From DATADW01 sp963733905 (GTDB taxonomy: Bacteria; Actinomycetota; Acidimicrobiia; Spongiisociales; DATADW01): a DNA stretch of 64,000 nucleotides. The notes beneath the pieces were generated by a model. It made no database searches. It saw only the letters and a program-made list of their open reading frames with translations, and was not told the origin of the DNA. This document shows positions 27,789 to 37,127 of this stretch, one piece after another. The translations under genes were made by a program, and so were the position numbers. The stretch is taken from positions 124,001 to 188,000 of the forward strand of contig CAVTEU010000008.1 in NCBI GenBank assembly GCA_963733905.1, written 5' to 3'. Position 1 is the first letter of the stretch. Each line of letters begins with the position of its first letter.

Positions 27789-27833
27789 ACCACATCCTGT
27801 GGGTCGCTTCCCCCGAGCCACAACATGTTGTGG
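27789..27833 (+). promoter_or_regulatory. Two NrdR-box-like operators upstream of nrdJ
   Basis: Box 2 (27818-27833) is a perfect 16-bp palindrome, ccacaacatgttgtgg. Box 1 (27789-27804, accacatcctgtgggt) has the same half-sites, ccaca / tgtgg, with an imperfect centre that may carry a lost base. Box starts are 29 bp apart, close to the roughly three helical turns known for paired NrdR boxes (consensus acaCwAtATaTwGtgt). NrdR is the ribonucleotide reductase repressor; its gene is not in the window. Confidence 0.55.
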
Positions 27834-27964
27834 TCCACCCTCTGGGCGGGATCATCTTTGGCAGCACCGGTCCCCCGGTAGCCCTGCGGCCGCTGTGCTT
27901 GCCGCTGGTGGGACGGGTCGCCTGAAGGGCGGTCGGAGACGCTGAGGCACGGGAGGCAGGAAAG
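27834..27964 (+). other. nrdJ leader without a recognised element
   Basis: About 130 bp of GC-rich leader between the operators and the nrdJ start. A cobalamin riboswitch was looked for and not found. A gggaggcaggaaag site directly precedes ATG 27965. Confidence 0.5.
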
Positions 27965-30900
27965 ATGGCACGCCGCACCACCACCGGTCTTCGGATCGAC
28001 CGCCGCTTCACCCAACCGGGTGTCGATCCCTACTCCACGATCGAGTGGTCACGCCGCGACTCGCGGATAACCAACCCCGACGGTTCGGTGGTATTCGCCA
28101 TGGAGGACGCCGAGATCCCTGCGTCGTGGTCGCAGGTGGCGGCGGACATCATGGTGTCGAAGTACTTCCGCAAGGCCGGTGTCCCCCGGTCAGACGAGGC
28201 GGGGAATCCGGTCGCTCGACGCCGAAGGCAACGCCGTGACCGGCCCCGAGACCTCCGCGCGCCAGGTGTTCGACCGCCTCGCCGGCACCTGGCGGCGCTG
28301 GGGTGAGGAGAACGGCTACTTCGCCTCGGCCGACGACGCCGACGCTTTCGAGGACGAGCTCAAGTACATGCTCGCCAACCAGATCGCCTCCCCCAACAGC
28401 CCGCAGTGGTTCAACACCGGGCTCCACGACGCATACGGGCTCACCGGCCCCGCCCAGGGGTTCTGGTACATCGACCCCGACACCGAGGAAGCGGTCCCCT
28501 CCCCCGACGCCTACAGCCGCCCCGCACCGCACGCTTGTTTCATAAATGCCGTCACCGACGACCTGGTCAGCCCCGGCGGGATCATGGATCTCTGGCTGCG
28601 CGAGGCGCGGCTCTTCAAATACGGTTCAGGTACCGGCTCCAATTTCTCATCGATCCGAGCCGAGAACGAGCCGCTTTCGGGAGGCGGTAAGTCGTCCGGG
28701 GTGATGTCATTCCTCAAGATCGGCGACCGGGCGGCGGGCGCAATCAAGTCGGGCGGGACAACAAGGCGAGCCGCCAAGATGGTGATCCTCGACCTCGATC
28801 ACCCCGACATCGAAACCTTCATCGACTGGAAGAAGATCGAGGAGGACAAGGCCAGGGTCCTCATCCAGCACGGCGGCTATCCGGCCGACTTCAACGGCGA
28901 GGCATACGCCACCGTGTCCGGACAGAACTCGAACAACTCGGTGCGGATCCCCAACGATTTCGTCCGCAAGGTGATCGAAGACGGCGATTGGGAGCTCGTC
29001 GAGCGGACGACGGGCAAGGTCCGCAAGACGATCAAGGCCCGCGACCTCTGGCGTCGGATCGCCGATGCGGCGTGGTCATGCGCCGACCCCGGCGTCCAGT
29101 TCGACACCATCATCAACGAGTGGCACACGTCTCCCGCGGGCGGTCGCATCCGGGCAACTAACCCGTGTGCGGAATACGTCTTTCTTGACGACACGGCGTG
29201 CAACCTCGCTTCCATCAACCTGGTGAAGTTCCTCGACGAGGAAACCGGTGTGGTGGACGTCGATGCCTACCGACACGCCATCCGGCTGTGGACCATCGTC
29301 CTCGAGATCTCGGTGACCATGGCCCACTTCCCTTCCGAGGAGATCGCCTGGGGGTCGTACTGGTATCGCACGCTCGGTCTGGGGTACGCCAACCTGGGCA
29401 GCCTCCTGATGCGGTCGGGGATCCCATACGACTCGGAAGCCGGCCGCGCCATCGCCGGCGCCCTCACCGCCATCCTCACCGGTGTCGCCTACGCCACGTC
29501 GGCCGAGATGGCGGCGGCGGTCGGGCCGTTCCCCCGTTTTGCCGAGAACCGAGACGCCATGCTCCGGGTCATGCGCAACCACAGGCGCGCCGCATACGGC
29601 GCCGAGCAGGCGGAGTACGAGGGGTTGTCGCACCATGTGATGGGGATCGACCCGGCGCACACTCCGGCCAACCTGCTCGAAGCGGCCCGCACCAGCTGGG
29701 ACCTCGCTTTGGAACTGGGCGAGGAGCACGGCTACCGCAACGCCCAATCCAGTTGCATCGCTCCAACCGGTTGCCTGGTCGGTGGTTCGCTGATCCCAAC
29801 CGAGCGTGGGTTGGTGCGTCTCCGCTCGCTTGGGAGACCCCGAGCGGATCCGTGTGGCAAGACCTGGATGTTGCCGTTGGCACCGACGACGGACCGACGG
29901 GAGACGTCGAGGTTCTACGTCAACGGGGTCGAGCCGGTCGTCACAGTGGAGACCGGACGCGGCTACCGGATCCAAGGCACGCCGACCCATCGGGTCAAGG
30001 TGGTGCAGCCGGATGGAGCCTGGGTGTGGAAGAGGTTCGGAGACATCGAGGCGGGCGATCTCGTTCCGTTGCAGCTGAATCAACTGGTCGGGTGAGCCCA
30101 GAAGAGTGACGCTCCCACCCCTGGGTGAGAGCCACTGGACCGGCGACTTCACCACGACCGTGCCCAGCCATCTCACCCCCGAGCTGGCCGAGTTACTCGG
30201 CTACTTCATGGGGGACGGCTCGTTGCACTCCAAAGGCATCCGGTTGTGTGTCGCCGCCCATGACTTCGACGTCTTGCAGCGGCTTCAGCAGTTGGGCAAG
30301 CAGCTCTTCAACCTCGAGGCTCATCTCGTCGAGCAGACCGGTTACACAGAGGTGGCTTTCCACTCGGTGCGTTTGGCCATGTGGTGGCAGGCATCGCGGC
30401 TTCTCCAAGTACGCCCCTTCCGAGAATCACGTCGGCAAGGGCTATCACCCGCACATACCCGACGCTTTGCTCGCTTCTAACGATCGCTGCCGTCTACGGC
30501 GCCTTCCTCCGGGGTCTGTTCGAGGCCGACGGAACGGTGACCTCAGGGCTTGCCCCACTGGTCGACCACCTCGATCGAGTTCTCACACGACGTCCAGTCG
30601 CTGCTTCTCGCCCTCGGCTACCCGACCAACCGGAGGTTCGATACCACCGGGTGGGGTCAGTCAGAGATTGCCGTGCTTAGCCTCGCCAACTCGATGTACA
30701 ACGAGCGGTTCGCCGCAGAGATCGGATTCATCGGCGGGAGGAAGCAGGCCGCGGTGCGAATCACCGCCGGTCGCCGGGCACACCCCCAGGCAAGCCGTCG
30801 CGACCACGTACCCGTGCCAAGAGCATTGGTGGATGCCCTTGCCCCGGCCAATGATGCCCTTCGCAAGACCATGCTGATGGCGCTCTCTCGCCACGGGCTG

Positions 30901-32696
30901 GTCTCGCGGCGATCGGCCGTCGAGCTGCTCGAGCCGAACCGGCGATCCCCGGCTATCGCCATCTGCTTGGTTTCTTCTACGACCGGGTCGTCGAGCGCCG
31001 AACTACAGTGAAGAGCAATTCACCTACGACCTGTCGGTGCCAGACAACGTCACCTACGTGGCCAATGGATTCGTGTCGCATAACACCATCGGCCTCCAGA
31101 TGGATTGTGACACCACGGGGGTCGAGCCCGACTTCGCCTTGGTCAAGTTCAAGAAGCTCGCCGGAGGTGGCTACTTCAAGATCGTCAACCAGTCGGTTGC
31201 GCCGGCGCTCCGAACGCTCGGGTACGACGAGCAGCAGATCGAGGACATCGTCCGATACGTGATCGGCACCTCGAAGCTGGAGGGTGCCCCGCACATCAAT
31301 CGCCAGACGCTTGGCGAGAAGGGCCTGACCGAAGCGGAGCTCGACCAGATCGACGCCACGCTCGGCGGCGTGTTCGAGTTGCGTCATGCCTTCAACGTGT
31401 TCGTCCTCGGTGAGGCGGGGTTGCAGCGGCTCGGGTTCGAGGTGGACGAGTACACCTCGTTCGACTTCGACCTGCTGCGCGAGCTCGGGTTCACCCGTGA
31501 GCAGATCAGGGAGGCGACCGACCGCATCTGCGGAGCACAGACGATCGAGGGCGCGCCTCACCTGCTGGCAGAGCACCTCCCCGTTTTCGACACCGCAAAC
31601 AAGAACGGCCGGCTGGGAGAGCGGTACATCCACCACACCGGCCACATCAAGATGATGGCGGCGGTGCAGCCGCTGATCAGCGGCGCCACGTCGAAGACGA
31701 TCAACCTCCCCAACGAAGCCACGATCGAGGACATCGAGGAGTCCTACATGCTGTCGTGGGAGCTCGGGGTGAAGTGCATGGCGCTCTACCGCGATGGCTC
31801 CAAGGCGAGCCAGCCGCTCAGCGCCGGCTCCGACGAAGGGCAGTCAGACGAGGAGAGCGACGAACTGGCGGCGGCGCACCAGGTCGAGAAGCAGATCCTC
31901 TGGGGACGGATCCCCGCCGGTCTCTCCCCCACCCAGGCGTACGCCCAGGGGATGCACCCGCCGCGGTTCATGCTCCCGGCGCGGCGTGCCGGTTGGACGC
32001 AGGAGGCTCGGATCGGCGGGCACAAGCTCTATCTCCGCACCGGCGAGTACGACGACGGCACCCTCGGCGAGCTGTTCATCGACCTGGCCAAAGAGGGCGC
32101 CACGCTGCGGGGGATCCTCTCCTGCTTCGCCATCGCCGTCTCCAAGGGTCTGCAGTACGGGGTGCCGCTCGACGAGTTCGTCGACACCTTCACCTTCCAG
32201 ACCTTCGAGCCGCGGGGGATGATCGAAGGCCACCCCAACATCAAGATGGCCAATTCGATCGTGGACTACGTGTTCCGGGCGCTGGCCGTCGAGTACCTGC
32301 ACAGAGATGATCTGGCTCAGGTGCCGCCACAGCGTGATGGCGACCTGCCCGAGCCGCCCAAGGGGATGGCGGCCGAGGCGGGTCTCCAGGTCGAGTTGTT
32401 CGATCACGCCGTCGAGCGCGACGTCGATGCGCTCAAGAAGGCGGCGTCGTTCGTCGACGGCCAGACCGCCGAGGGCCCGTCGTCCGACCATGTGACGTCA
32501 AACGGCCCAGGTGCGCAGGCGGTCCGCAGCCACCAGACGGTGGCGGCGGCGGAGGCCGGGACCCGCGCCATGCAGGCGGCGTTGGAGGACATGATGGGCG
32601 ACGCACCGTCTGTGCGACGTGTGCGGTCACATCACCATCCGCAACGGCAGCTGCTACAAGTGCCTCAACTGCGGGAACTCTCTCGGTTGCAGCTGA
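27965..32696 (+). CDS. nrdJ: Adenosylcobalamin-dependent (class II) ribonucleotide reductase, interrupted by an intein
   Basis: Makes deoxyribonucleotides with B12 as radical source. It starts MARRTTTGLRIDRRFTQPGV. The catalytic barrel has NSPQWFNTGL, HACFINAVTDDL (first active-site Cys), RLFKYGSGTGSNFSSIR, TNPCAEYVFLDDTACNLASI (Asn, Cys and Glu of the active site) and APTG...TIGLQMDCDTTGVEPDF. The C-terminus has the NrdJ-specific RMLGxxx-like repeats and a Cys cluster, LCDVCGHITIRNGSCYKCLN, ending at TGA 32694-32696. An intein (29772-31084) interrupts APTG/TIG. Frame shifts occur near 28205, inside the intein and near 32608. Expression is probably under NrdR. Together with IcmF it shows a B12-dependent metabolism. 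Confidence 0.9.
29772..31084 (+). mobile_element. Intein with LAGLIDADG homing-endonuclease motifs in NrdJ
   Basis: Protein-splicing element inserted between Gly of IAPTG and Thr of TIGLQMD. Block A starts with the nucleophile Cys (CLVGGSLIPTERGLVRL); block B is IQGTPTHRVKVV with the TxxH motif; the endonuclease motifs are LAELLGYFMGDGSL and VYGAFLRGLFEADGTV; block F/G is NVTYVANGFVSHN, ending in His-Asn before the extein Thr. Length is about 437 codons, normal for a maxi-intein. The centre changes frame near 30090, 30400, 30475, 30570 and 30990, so it is unclear whether the endonuclease is intact. The splicing blocks at both ends are complete. Confidence 0.9.
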
Positions 32697-32735
32697 CTGG
32701 GGCAGCAACGAGCTGACCGGGGAAGATCCCGCGGC

Positions 32736-32769
32736 GCAACGATGTTGCCCAAGTGTTGCATGGTGCAAC
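32736..32769 (+). promoter_or_regulatory. Two tandem operator-like inverted repeats before pirin
   Basis: gcaac-gat-gttgc (32736-32748) and gttgca-tgg-tgcaac (32755-32769) share the GCAAC/GTTGC half-site. They lie 20 bases upstream of the preferred pirin start and downstream of the nrdJ stop. This is a probable repressor site of unknown owner. Confidence 0.45.
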
Positions 32770-32788
32770 GACCGAAGCTGGAGGCGAC

Positions 32789-33824
32789 GTGAAACCCGTG
32801 TTGGAGCTGACCGAGCTCTCGATGCCGTGGATCGGGCTCGACCCGTTCATCATGACCGTCCACCACGTGGACCACTACCCGGCAGGGAACGAATGGCAGG
32901 GCCCGGTGGCAGACCTGGACGGGCGGCGTCTCAGCGCCGACTTCTCGTACCGCGACGGGTGGAGCATGTACCACGGGATAAAGGTGCCCGGGTTCCCCCA
33001 GCATCCCCATCGCGGGTTCGAGACGGTCACCGTCGTCCGGCGCGGGTACGTGGACCATTCCGATTCGCTCGGGGCGACCGCTCGCTACGGCGAGGGCGAC
33101 ACACAATGGCTCACGACCGGGTCGGGAATCCAGCACTCCGAGATGTTCCCCCTGGTGGACGGTGAGGGGAGCAACGACCTCGAGCTATTCCAGATCTGGC
33201 TCAACCTGCCCCCGCAGTCGAAGATGGTCCCGGCCCACTTCTCGATGCTTTGGGCAGAAGAGATACCGACGGTGGTCGCCGAGGGGGGCCTGGTGACGGT
33301 GGACGTCATCGCCGGGGCCCTCGACGGGCACCACGCTCCTCCCCCGCCGCCCGACTCGTGGGCGATCACACTCCACATCTGACCTCGCCATCTGGCTGAT
33401 CAGGGTGGCGCCAGGAGCAACGTGGAATCTCCCCGCCGCCCCTGCCGGGGTGAACCGGGTGCTCCATTGCTACCTCGGCTCCGATGTGACCGTAGGGGGC
33501 GTCCCGGCTGGTGCCGGCATCGGTCTGCGGCTCGCCGACACGATGGACATCCCGATCGTCAACCGGGCCGGCCCCGCTGAGTTCCTGCTTCTCCAGGGCC
33601 GACCCATAGGTGCTCCCGTGTTCCAGATGGGACCGTTCGTGATGAACAGCGCCGAGGAGATCCAGCAGGCGCTGCTCGACTACCGGAGCACCGAGTTCGG
33701 CGGCTGGCCATGGCCAAACCGGGAGCCGGTGCACCACCGCACATCGGGTCGCTTCGCCCTCCACGCCGATGGCCGGGTGGAAGAAAGAGACCGGCCGATC
33801 AGGGTCGAGGAGCGAGCCGGCTGA
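32789..33824 (+). CDS. Pirin-family cupin protein
   Basis: Bicupin of the pirin family (quercetinase-like or redox-regulatory). The N-terminal cupin has HHVDHYPAGNEWQGP, GFPQHPHRGFETVTVVRRGY with the metal-binding His pair and Glu, DHSDSLGATARYGEGDTQWL and TGSGIQHSEMFP with the last His. The C-terminal cupin is WNLPAAPAGVNRVLHCYLG, FLLLQGRPIGAPVFQMGPF and MNSAEEIQQALLDY. GTG 32789 with a ggagg site is preferred over the further-upstream frame. There is one shift near 33380. The substrate is unknown. Confidence 0.85.
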
Positions 33825-33871
33825 GCGATCCACGTCCTGTCGGGCCTTCTTCGTGTAGACATGTCGGACTG

Positions 33872-35335
33872 ATGGAGCAGGAACCACCCGCGGACGAATC
33901 GGACGAACCACTGGCTGTCGAGCCGACCGAGCCGAGCCGAGCCAACCGAGTCGGACGAGCCGATCCGAGCCGAGTCGAGCCGATCGAGCCGACCGAGCCG
34001 GACGAGCCGATCGAGCTAGTCGCCGATCCGAGTCGAGCCGATCGAGCCAACCGAGCCGATCGAGCTCGAGGTGACCGCCGCAGCAACGCCGAGCGAGCAC
34101 TGATGCTCCTGAGTCGGTGCCAGAGTCGGTGCCAGAGTCGGTGACGGCCGTGCCGGTTGCAGCCACCGAGCCGACCCGCCAAGAGCTCGAGGCGAGGATC
34201 GCCCAGCTCTCGGCGGACCTGGAGGCGGCCAAATCCGCGGGTCCCCCTCGTCACCCCGTTCGAACGACGATCAGCTGGGTTTTGCTGGTGCTGGCTTCGT
34301 TGGGGGTCGTGGCGTCGACCTTGTCGTTTTGGGTGCACGAGACGTTGTTCGACACCGATCGGTTCATGGCGGTTGTCGAGCCGGTACTGCGCGACCCCGC
34401 CGTGGAAAGAGCGCTCGCCACCCGGCTCGGTGACCAGGTTGTGACCGCCCTCGACCCGGAGACCCGGGTCAACGACGCTCTGGACCGGATCCAGGAGAGA
34501 GTGGCCAACGAGATCAGCCAGGACGTGGGTAGCGGCGGCGTGGTGCGAACCGCCATCGAACAGCGGTTGTCGGGGGCGCTCGACAACCTGGGAGCGAGCA
34601 TCGCCGGCGCCGTCGAGGGGGCACTTCGCAGCGCCATCGATGCGATAGTCGGCTCCGATCAATTCGAGAACTTGCTGGTCGAAGTGACCGAAAGGGCACA
34701 ACCACGCGCCGTCGCTCTGCTCCGTGGCGATTACGACCAGCTCCCCAACACCGTTGTCGCCGAGGGCAAAGTCACCATCAACCTTCTGCCGCCGATAGCA
34801 GAGGCGTTGAGGAACGTGGCCCAGCGCGGGCTGGACCTGCTCGGGATCACTGCGACCATCCCGACGATCGACCCCGGCGAGGAGCACGGGGCTGCGCTCC
34901 AGAAACTCTCGACCGCCCTCGGCTTCGAGCTACCTCCGGACTTCGGTCAGATCACGGTGATGGACGCCGACACCCTCGCCGAGTACCAGGCGGCGGTAAG
35001 GACCTTCGACCGGCTCGTCTGGCTGCTGGTGGTGATCACCATCCTTCTGATGTTGGCTGCGGTGCTCGTGGCGGTTCGCCGCCTCTCCATGATCGGCTGG
35101 GTCGCCCTCGGCGCAGTGGTGGCGTTGGTTCTGACCGGCCTCTCCATCCGGTTGGTGGAGAGCAGGATCCTCGAGGCGTTCACCCACCCCGAGGGTCAGG
35201 CAGCGGCCGAGGCGATCCTCGACCGAGCTCATCGGCAGCCTGCGCGGCACAGGGATCGTCGTCGCAGCGGTGTTTGCGGTGATAGCCCTCGTGATCCTGG
35301 TGATGTCGCTGCGGAGGCGGACCGCCACCGCCTGA
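33872..35335 (+). CDS. Integral membrane protein with low-complexity N-terminal tail
   Basis: Cytoplasmic tail rich in Glu, Pro, Ser and Arg (about residues 1-90), built on DNA repeats, then a short coiled coil (QELEARIAQLSADLEAAKSA), one helix (ISWVLLVLASLGVVASTLSF), a ~200-residue extracytoplasmic domain (FDTDRFMAVVEPVLRDPAVE, VRTAIEQRLSGALDNLGASI, PPIAEALRNVAQRGLDLLGI) and three C-terminal helices, ending ALVILVMSLRRRTATA at 35335. The family is a widespread actinobacterial membrane protein of unknown function. Frame shifts near 34110 and 35225; the exact N-terminus is unsure because the repeat region is error-prone. Confidence 0.65.
33915..34080. repeat. Low-complexity gagccga-type repeat
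   Basis: Irregular copies of cgagccga and gagtcga variants fill the 5' part of the membrane-protein gene. They encode Glu/Pro/Ser/Arg-rich sequence in several frames. Confidence 0.75.
34109..34143. repeat. 12-bp tandem repeat (agagtcggtgcc)
   Basis: About 2.8 copies of a 12-bp unit containing gtcggtgccaga. It lies where the reading frame of the membrane-protein gene changes. Confidence 0.7.
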
Positions 35336-35363
35336 GTCCCAGGCGATCTCAAATACCGGGGTT

Positions 35364-37127
35364 ATGGTCGACCGTATGCGGTCATATCGGCTGATTCGGC
35401 GCGCCCTCGCACTCATCGCCGCGCTGCCGTTGGCGCTGTCGGTCCCAACCGGTGCCGGGGCGGCGCCCTCCACTCCCGCGGAGTGCCTCGACTACACCGG
35501 CAACCAGTTCGCCGAGCTGTTCGACACCGCCCAACTTCCCAACCTCGAGGAACTCGACCCGTTGCCGGCGATCACCGGCGACGCAACCCGCGACGCCGCC
35601 ATCAGGGATGCAGCCGAGGAGCGCGGTTACGAACTCCGTCCCGTCCCGGCCGAACCGCTCCCCTGGGTGGATGGGTTCCAACTCCAGGCGGAGGCGGCGG
35701 CGGCATGGGAGTCGCTCCAGTCGGCTTCGGGCGGCGCCGGCGTGCCGCTCCTCATCGTCTCCGGCTACCGGAGCGTGGACGACCAACGCGTCACCTTCCT
35801 CGATCGGGTGGCGAGATACGGCTCGGTGGAGGCGGCACTGGCCTGGGTGGCGCCGCCTGGCTACTCCAAGCACCAGACCGGGTATGCGGTGGACATCACC
35901 CAATCGGGGTGGGACCGCACCGGGTTCGCCGGGAGCCCCGCCTTCGCCTGGCTCACCGCCGACAACTACGCGGTGGCCAAGGCCCACGGATTCATCCCCA
36001 GCTACCCGCCGGACGCCGCCTGCCAGGGCCCAAACCCCGAGCCATGGGAGTTCACCTACGTCGGGGTCGGCCAGGTGGCATGTGGGGGTCTCAACATCGG
36101 GATCCCTCCCCGCATCCAGGCCGAGGGGACCGACGGGTCTCTCGACGACCTGAGAGTCTGCCCCAACCAACCGCTGGCCCGCGGCGCCATGTCCGACTTC
36201 CTCTCGAATGCGCTCCGGCTCGGGCCATCGGCGGGCGACACCTTTGTCGATGACGACGGCCACTGGTATGAGGCCGGGGTGGAGGCGCTCGCCGCGGCCG
36301 GCATAACCGAAGGCTGCAATCCGCCCGCCAACGACCGTTTCTGCCCGGACCGGTTGGTGACGCGGGGGTCGGTGGCGGCGTTCCTGGTACGCGCCCTCGG
36401 GCTCCCCGACGCCGCCGGCGACACATTCACCGACGACGACGGCTCCGTGTTCGAAGACGAGATCGAGGCGCTGGCGGCAGCAGGGATCACCGAGGGGTGC
36501 ACACCGGCTGGTGACCTCTACTGCCCCGACGAACCGGTTACCCGCAACCAGATGGCCGACCTTCTGGAGAGGGCGCTCGGGATCACCATCGAGGGCCCGG
36601 GCACCTTTGTCGACGACGAGTCGTCGCCCTTCGAGGCGGACATCGAGTGGCTCGCCGCCGAGGGAATCACCACCGGCTGCAACCCGCCCGACAACGACCA
36701 CTTCTGCCCGGATGAACCCGTCACCCGGGCGCAGATGGCCAGCTTCCTCGACCGGGCGCTCGACCTACCCAAAGCCGACGGCGATCGGTTCACCGACGAC
36801 GACAACTCGACCCACGAGGCTGCGATCGATCGGCTGGCCGCCGCCGAGATCACGACCGGGTGCGGCGGCGGTCTCTATTGCCCAGACGAAGCGGTCACTC
36901 GGGCGCAGATGGCCAGCTTCCTCGACCGGGCGCTCGACCTGCCCAAAGCCGACGGCGATCGGTTCACCGACGACGACAACTCGACCCACGAGGCTGCGAT
37001 CGATCGGCTGGCCGCCGCCGGGGTCACCGGCGGGTGCAACGCCGGCGGCACCCTCTACTGCCCCGACGATCCGGTGACCCGCGGCCAGATGGCGGCATTC
37101 CTCCACCGCGCCGCTCAACTCGGCTGA
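35364..37127 (+). CDS. Secreted VanY/M15B-like protein with S-layer-type repeats
   Basis: 587 residues, unbroken. A signal peptide (LIRRALALIAALPLALSV, cut near AGA-AP) is followed by a VanY-like domain (about 40-235) with SGYRSVDDQ and the zinc motif SKHQTGYAVDI. The third ligand, normally the His of ExWH, is Glu in EPWEFTYVG, so activity is uncertain. From about 245 on come five and a half ~58-residue repeats: CPDxxVTRxQMAxFLxRALxL, then a DDD segment, then AAxGITxGC. Each has two Cys that could pair. They resemble actinobacterial SLH-like repeats that attach proteins to the cell envelope. Start ATG 35364 or 35376. It is probably an envelope protein with peptidoglycan-binding or carboxypeptidase function. 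Confidence 0.85.
   Translation: MVDRMRSYRLIRRALALIAALPLALSVPTGAGAAPSTPAECLDYTGNQFAELFDTAQLPNLEELDPLPAITGDATRDAAIRDAAEERGYELRPVPAEPLPWVDGFQLQAEAAAAWESLQSASGGAGVPLLIVSGYRSVDDQRVTFLDRVARYGSVEAALAWVAPPGYSKHQTGYAVDITQSGWDRTGFAGSPAFAWLTADNYAVAKAHGFIPSYPPDAACQGPNPEPWEFTYVGVGQVACGGLNIGIPPRIQAEGTDGSLDDLRVCPNQPLARGAMSDFLSNALRLGPSAGDTFVDDDGHWYEAGVEALAAAGITEGCNPPANDRFCPDRLVTRGSVAAFLVRALGLPDAAGDTFTDDDGSVFEDEIEALAAAGITEGCTPAGDLYCPDEPVTRNQMADLLERALGITIEGPGTFVDDESSPFEADIEWLAAEGITTGCNPPDNDHFCPDEPVTRAQMASFLDRALDLPKADGDRFTDDDNSTHEAAIDRLAAAEITTGCGGGLYCPDEAVTRAQMASFLDRALDLPKADGDRFTDDDNSTHEAAIDRLAAAGVTGGCNAGGTLYCPDDPVTRGQMAAFLHRAAQLG
36727..36846 (+). repeat. 120-bp direct repeat, copy 1
   Basis: Identical to 36901-37020 except for one base (ctacccaaa against ctgcccaaa). 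The copies are 174 bp apart and encode the fourth and fifth S-layer-type repeats of the VanY-like protein. Confidence 0.9.
36901..37020 (+). repeat. 120-bp direct repeat, copy 2
   Basis: Second copy of the 36727-36846 unit. The single silent difference points to a recent duplication or gene conversion; the other repeats of the protein are far more diverged. Confidence 0.9.

Noticed and set aside
27834..27960. Cobalamin riboswitch before the B12-dependent nrdJ
   Set aside because: Some pieces look similar (GGGAgtaaGGUG at 27764-27775, a gccgctg), but the conserved B12 box GCCACUG and the core spacing are missing, and the palindromes explain the upstream part better as NrdR boxes.
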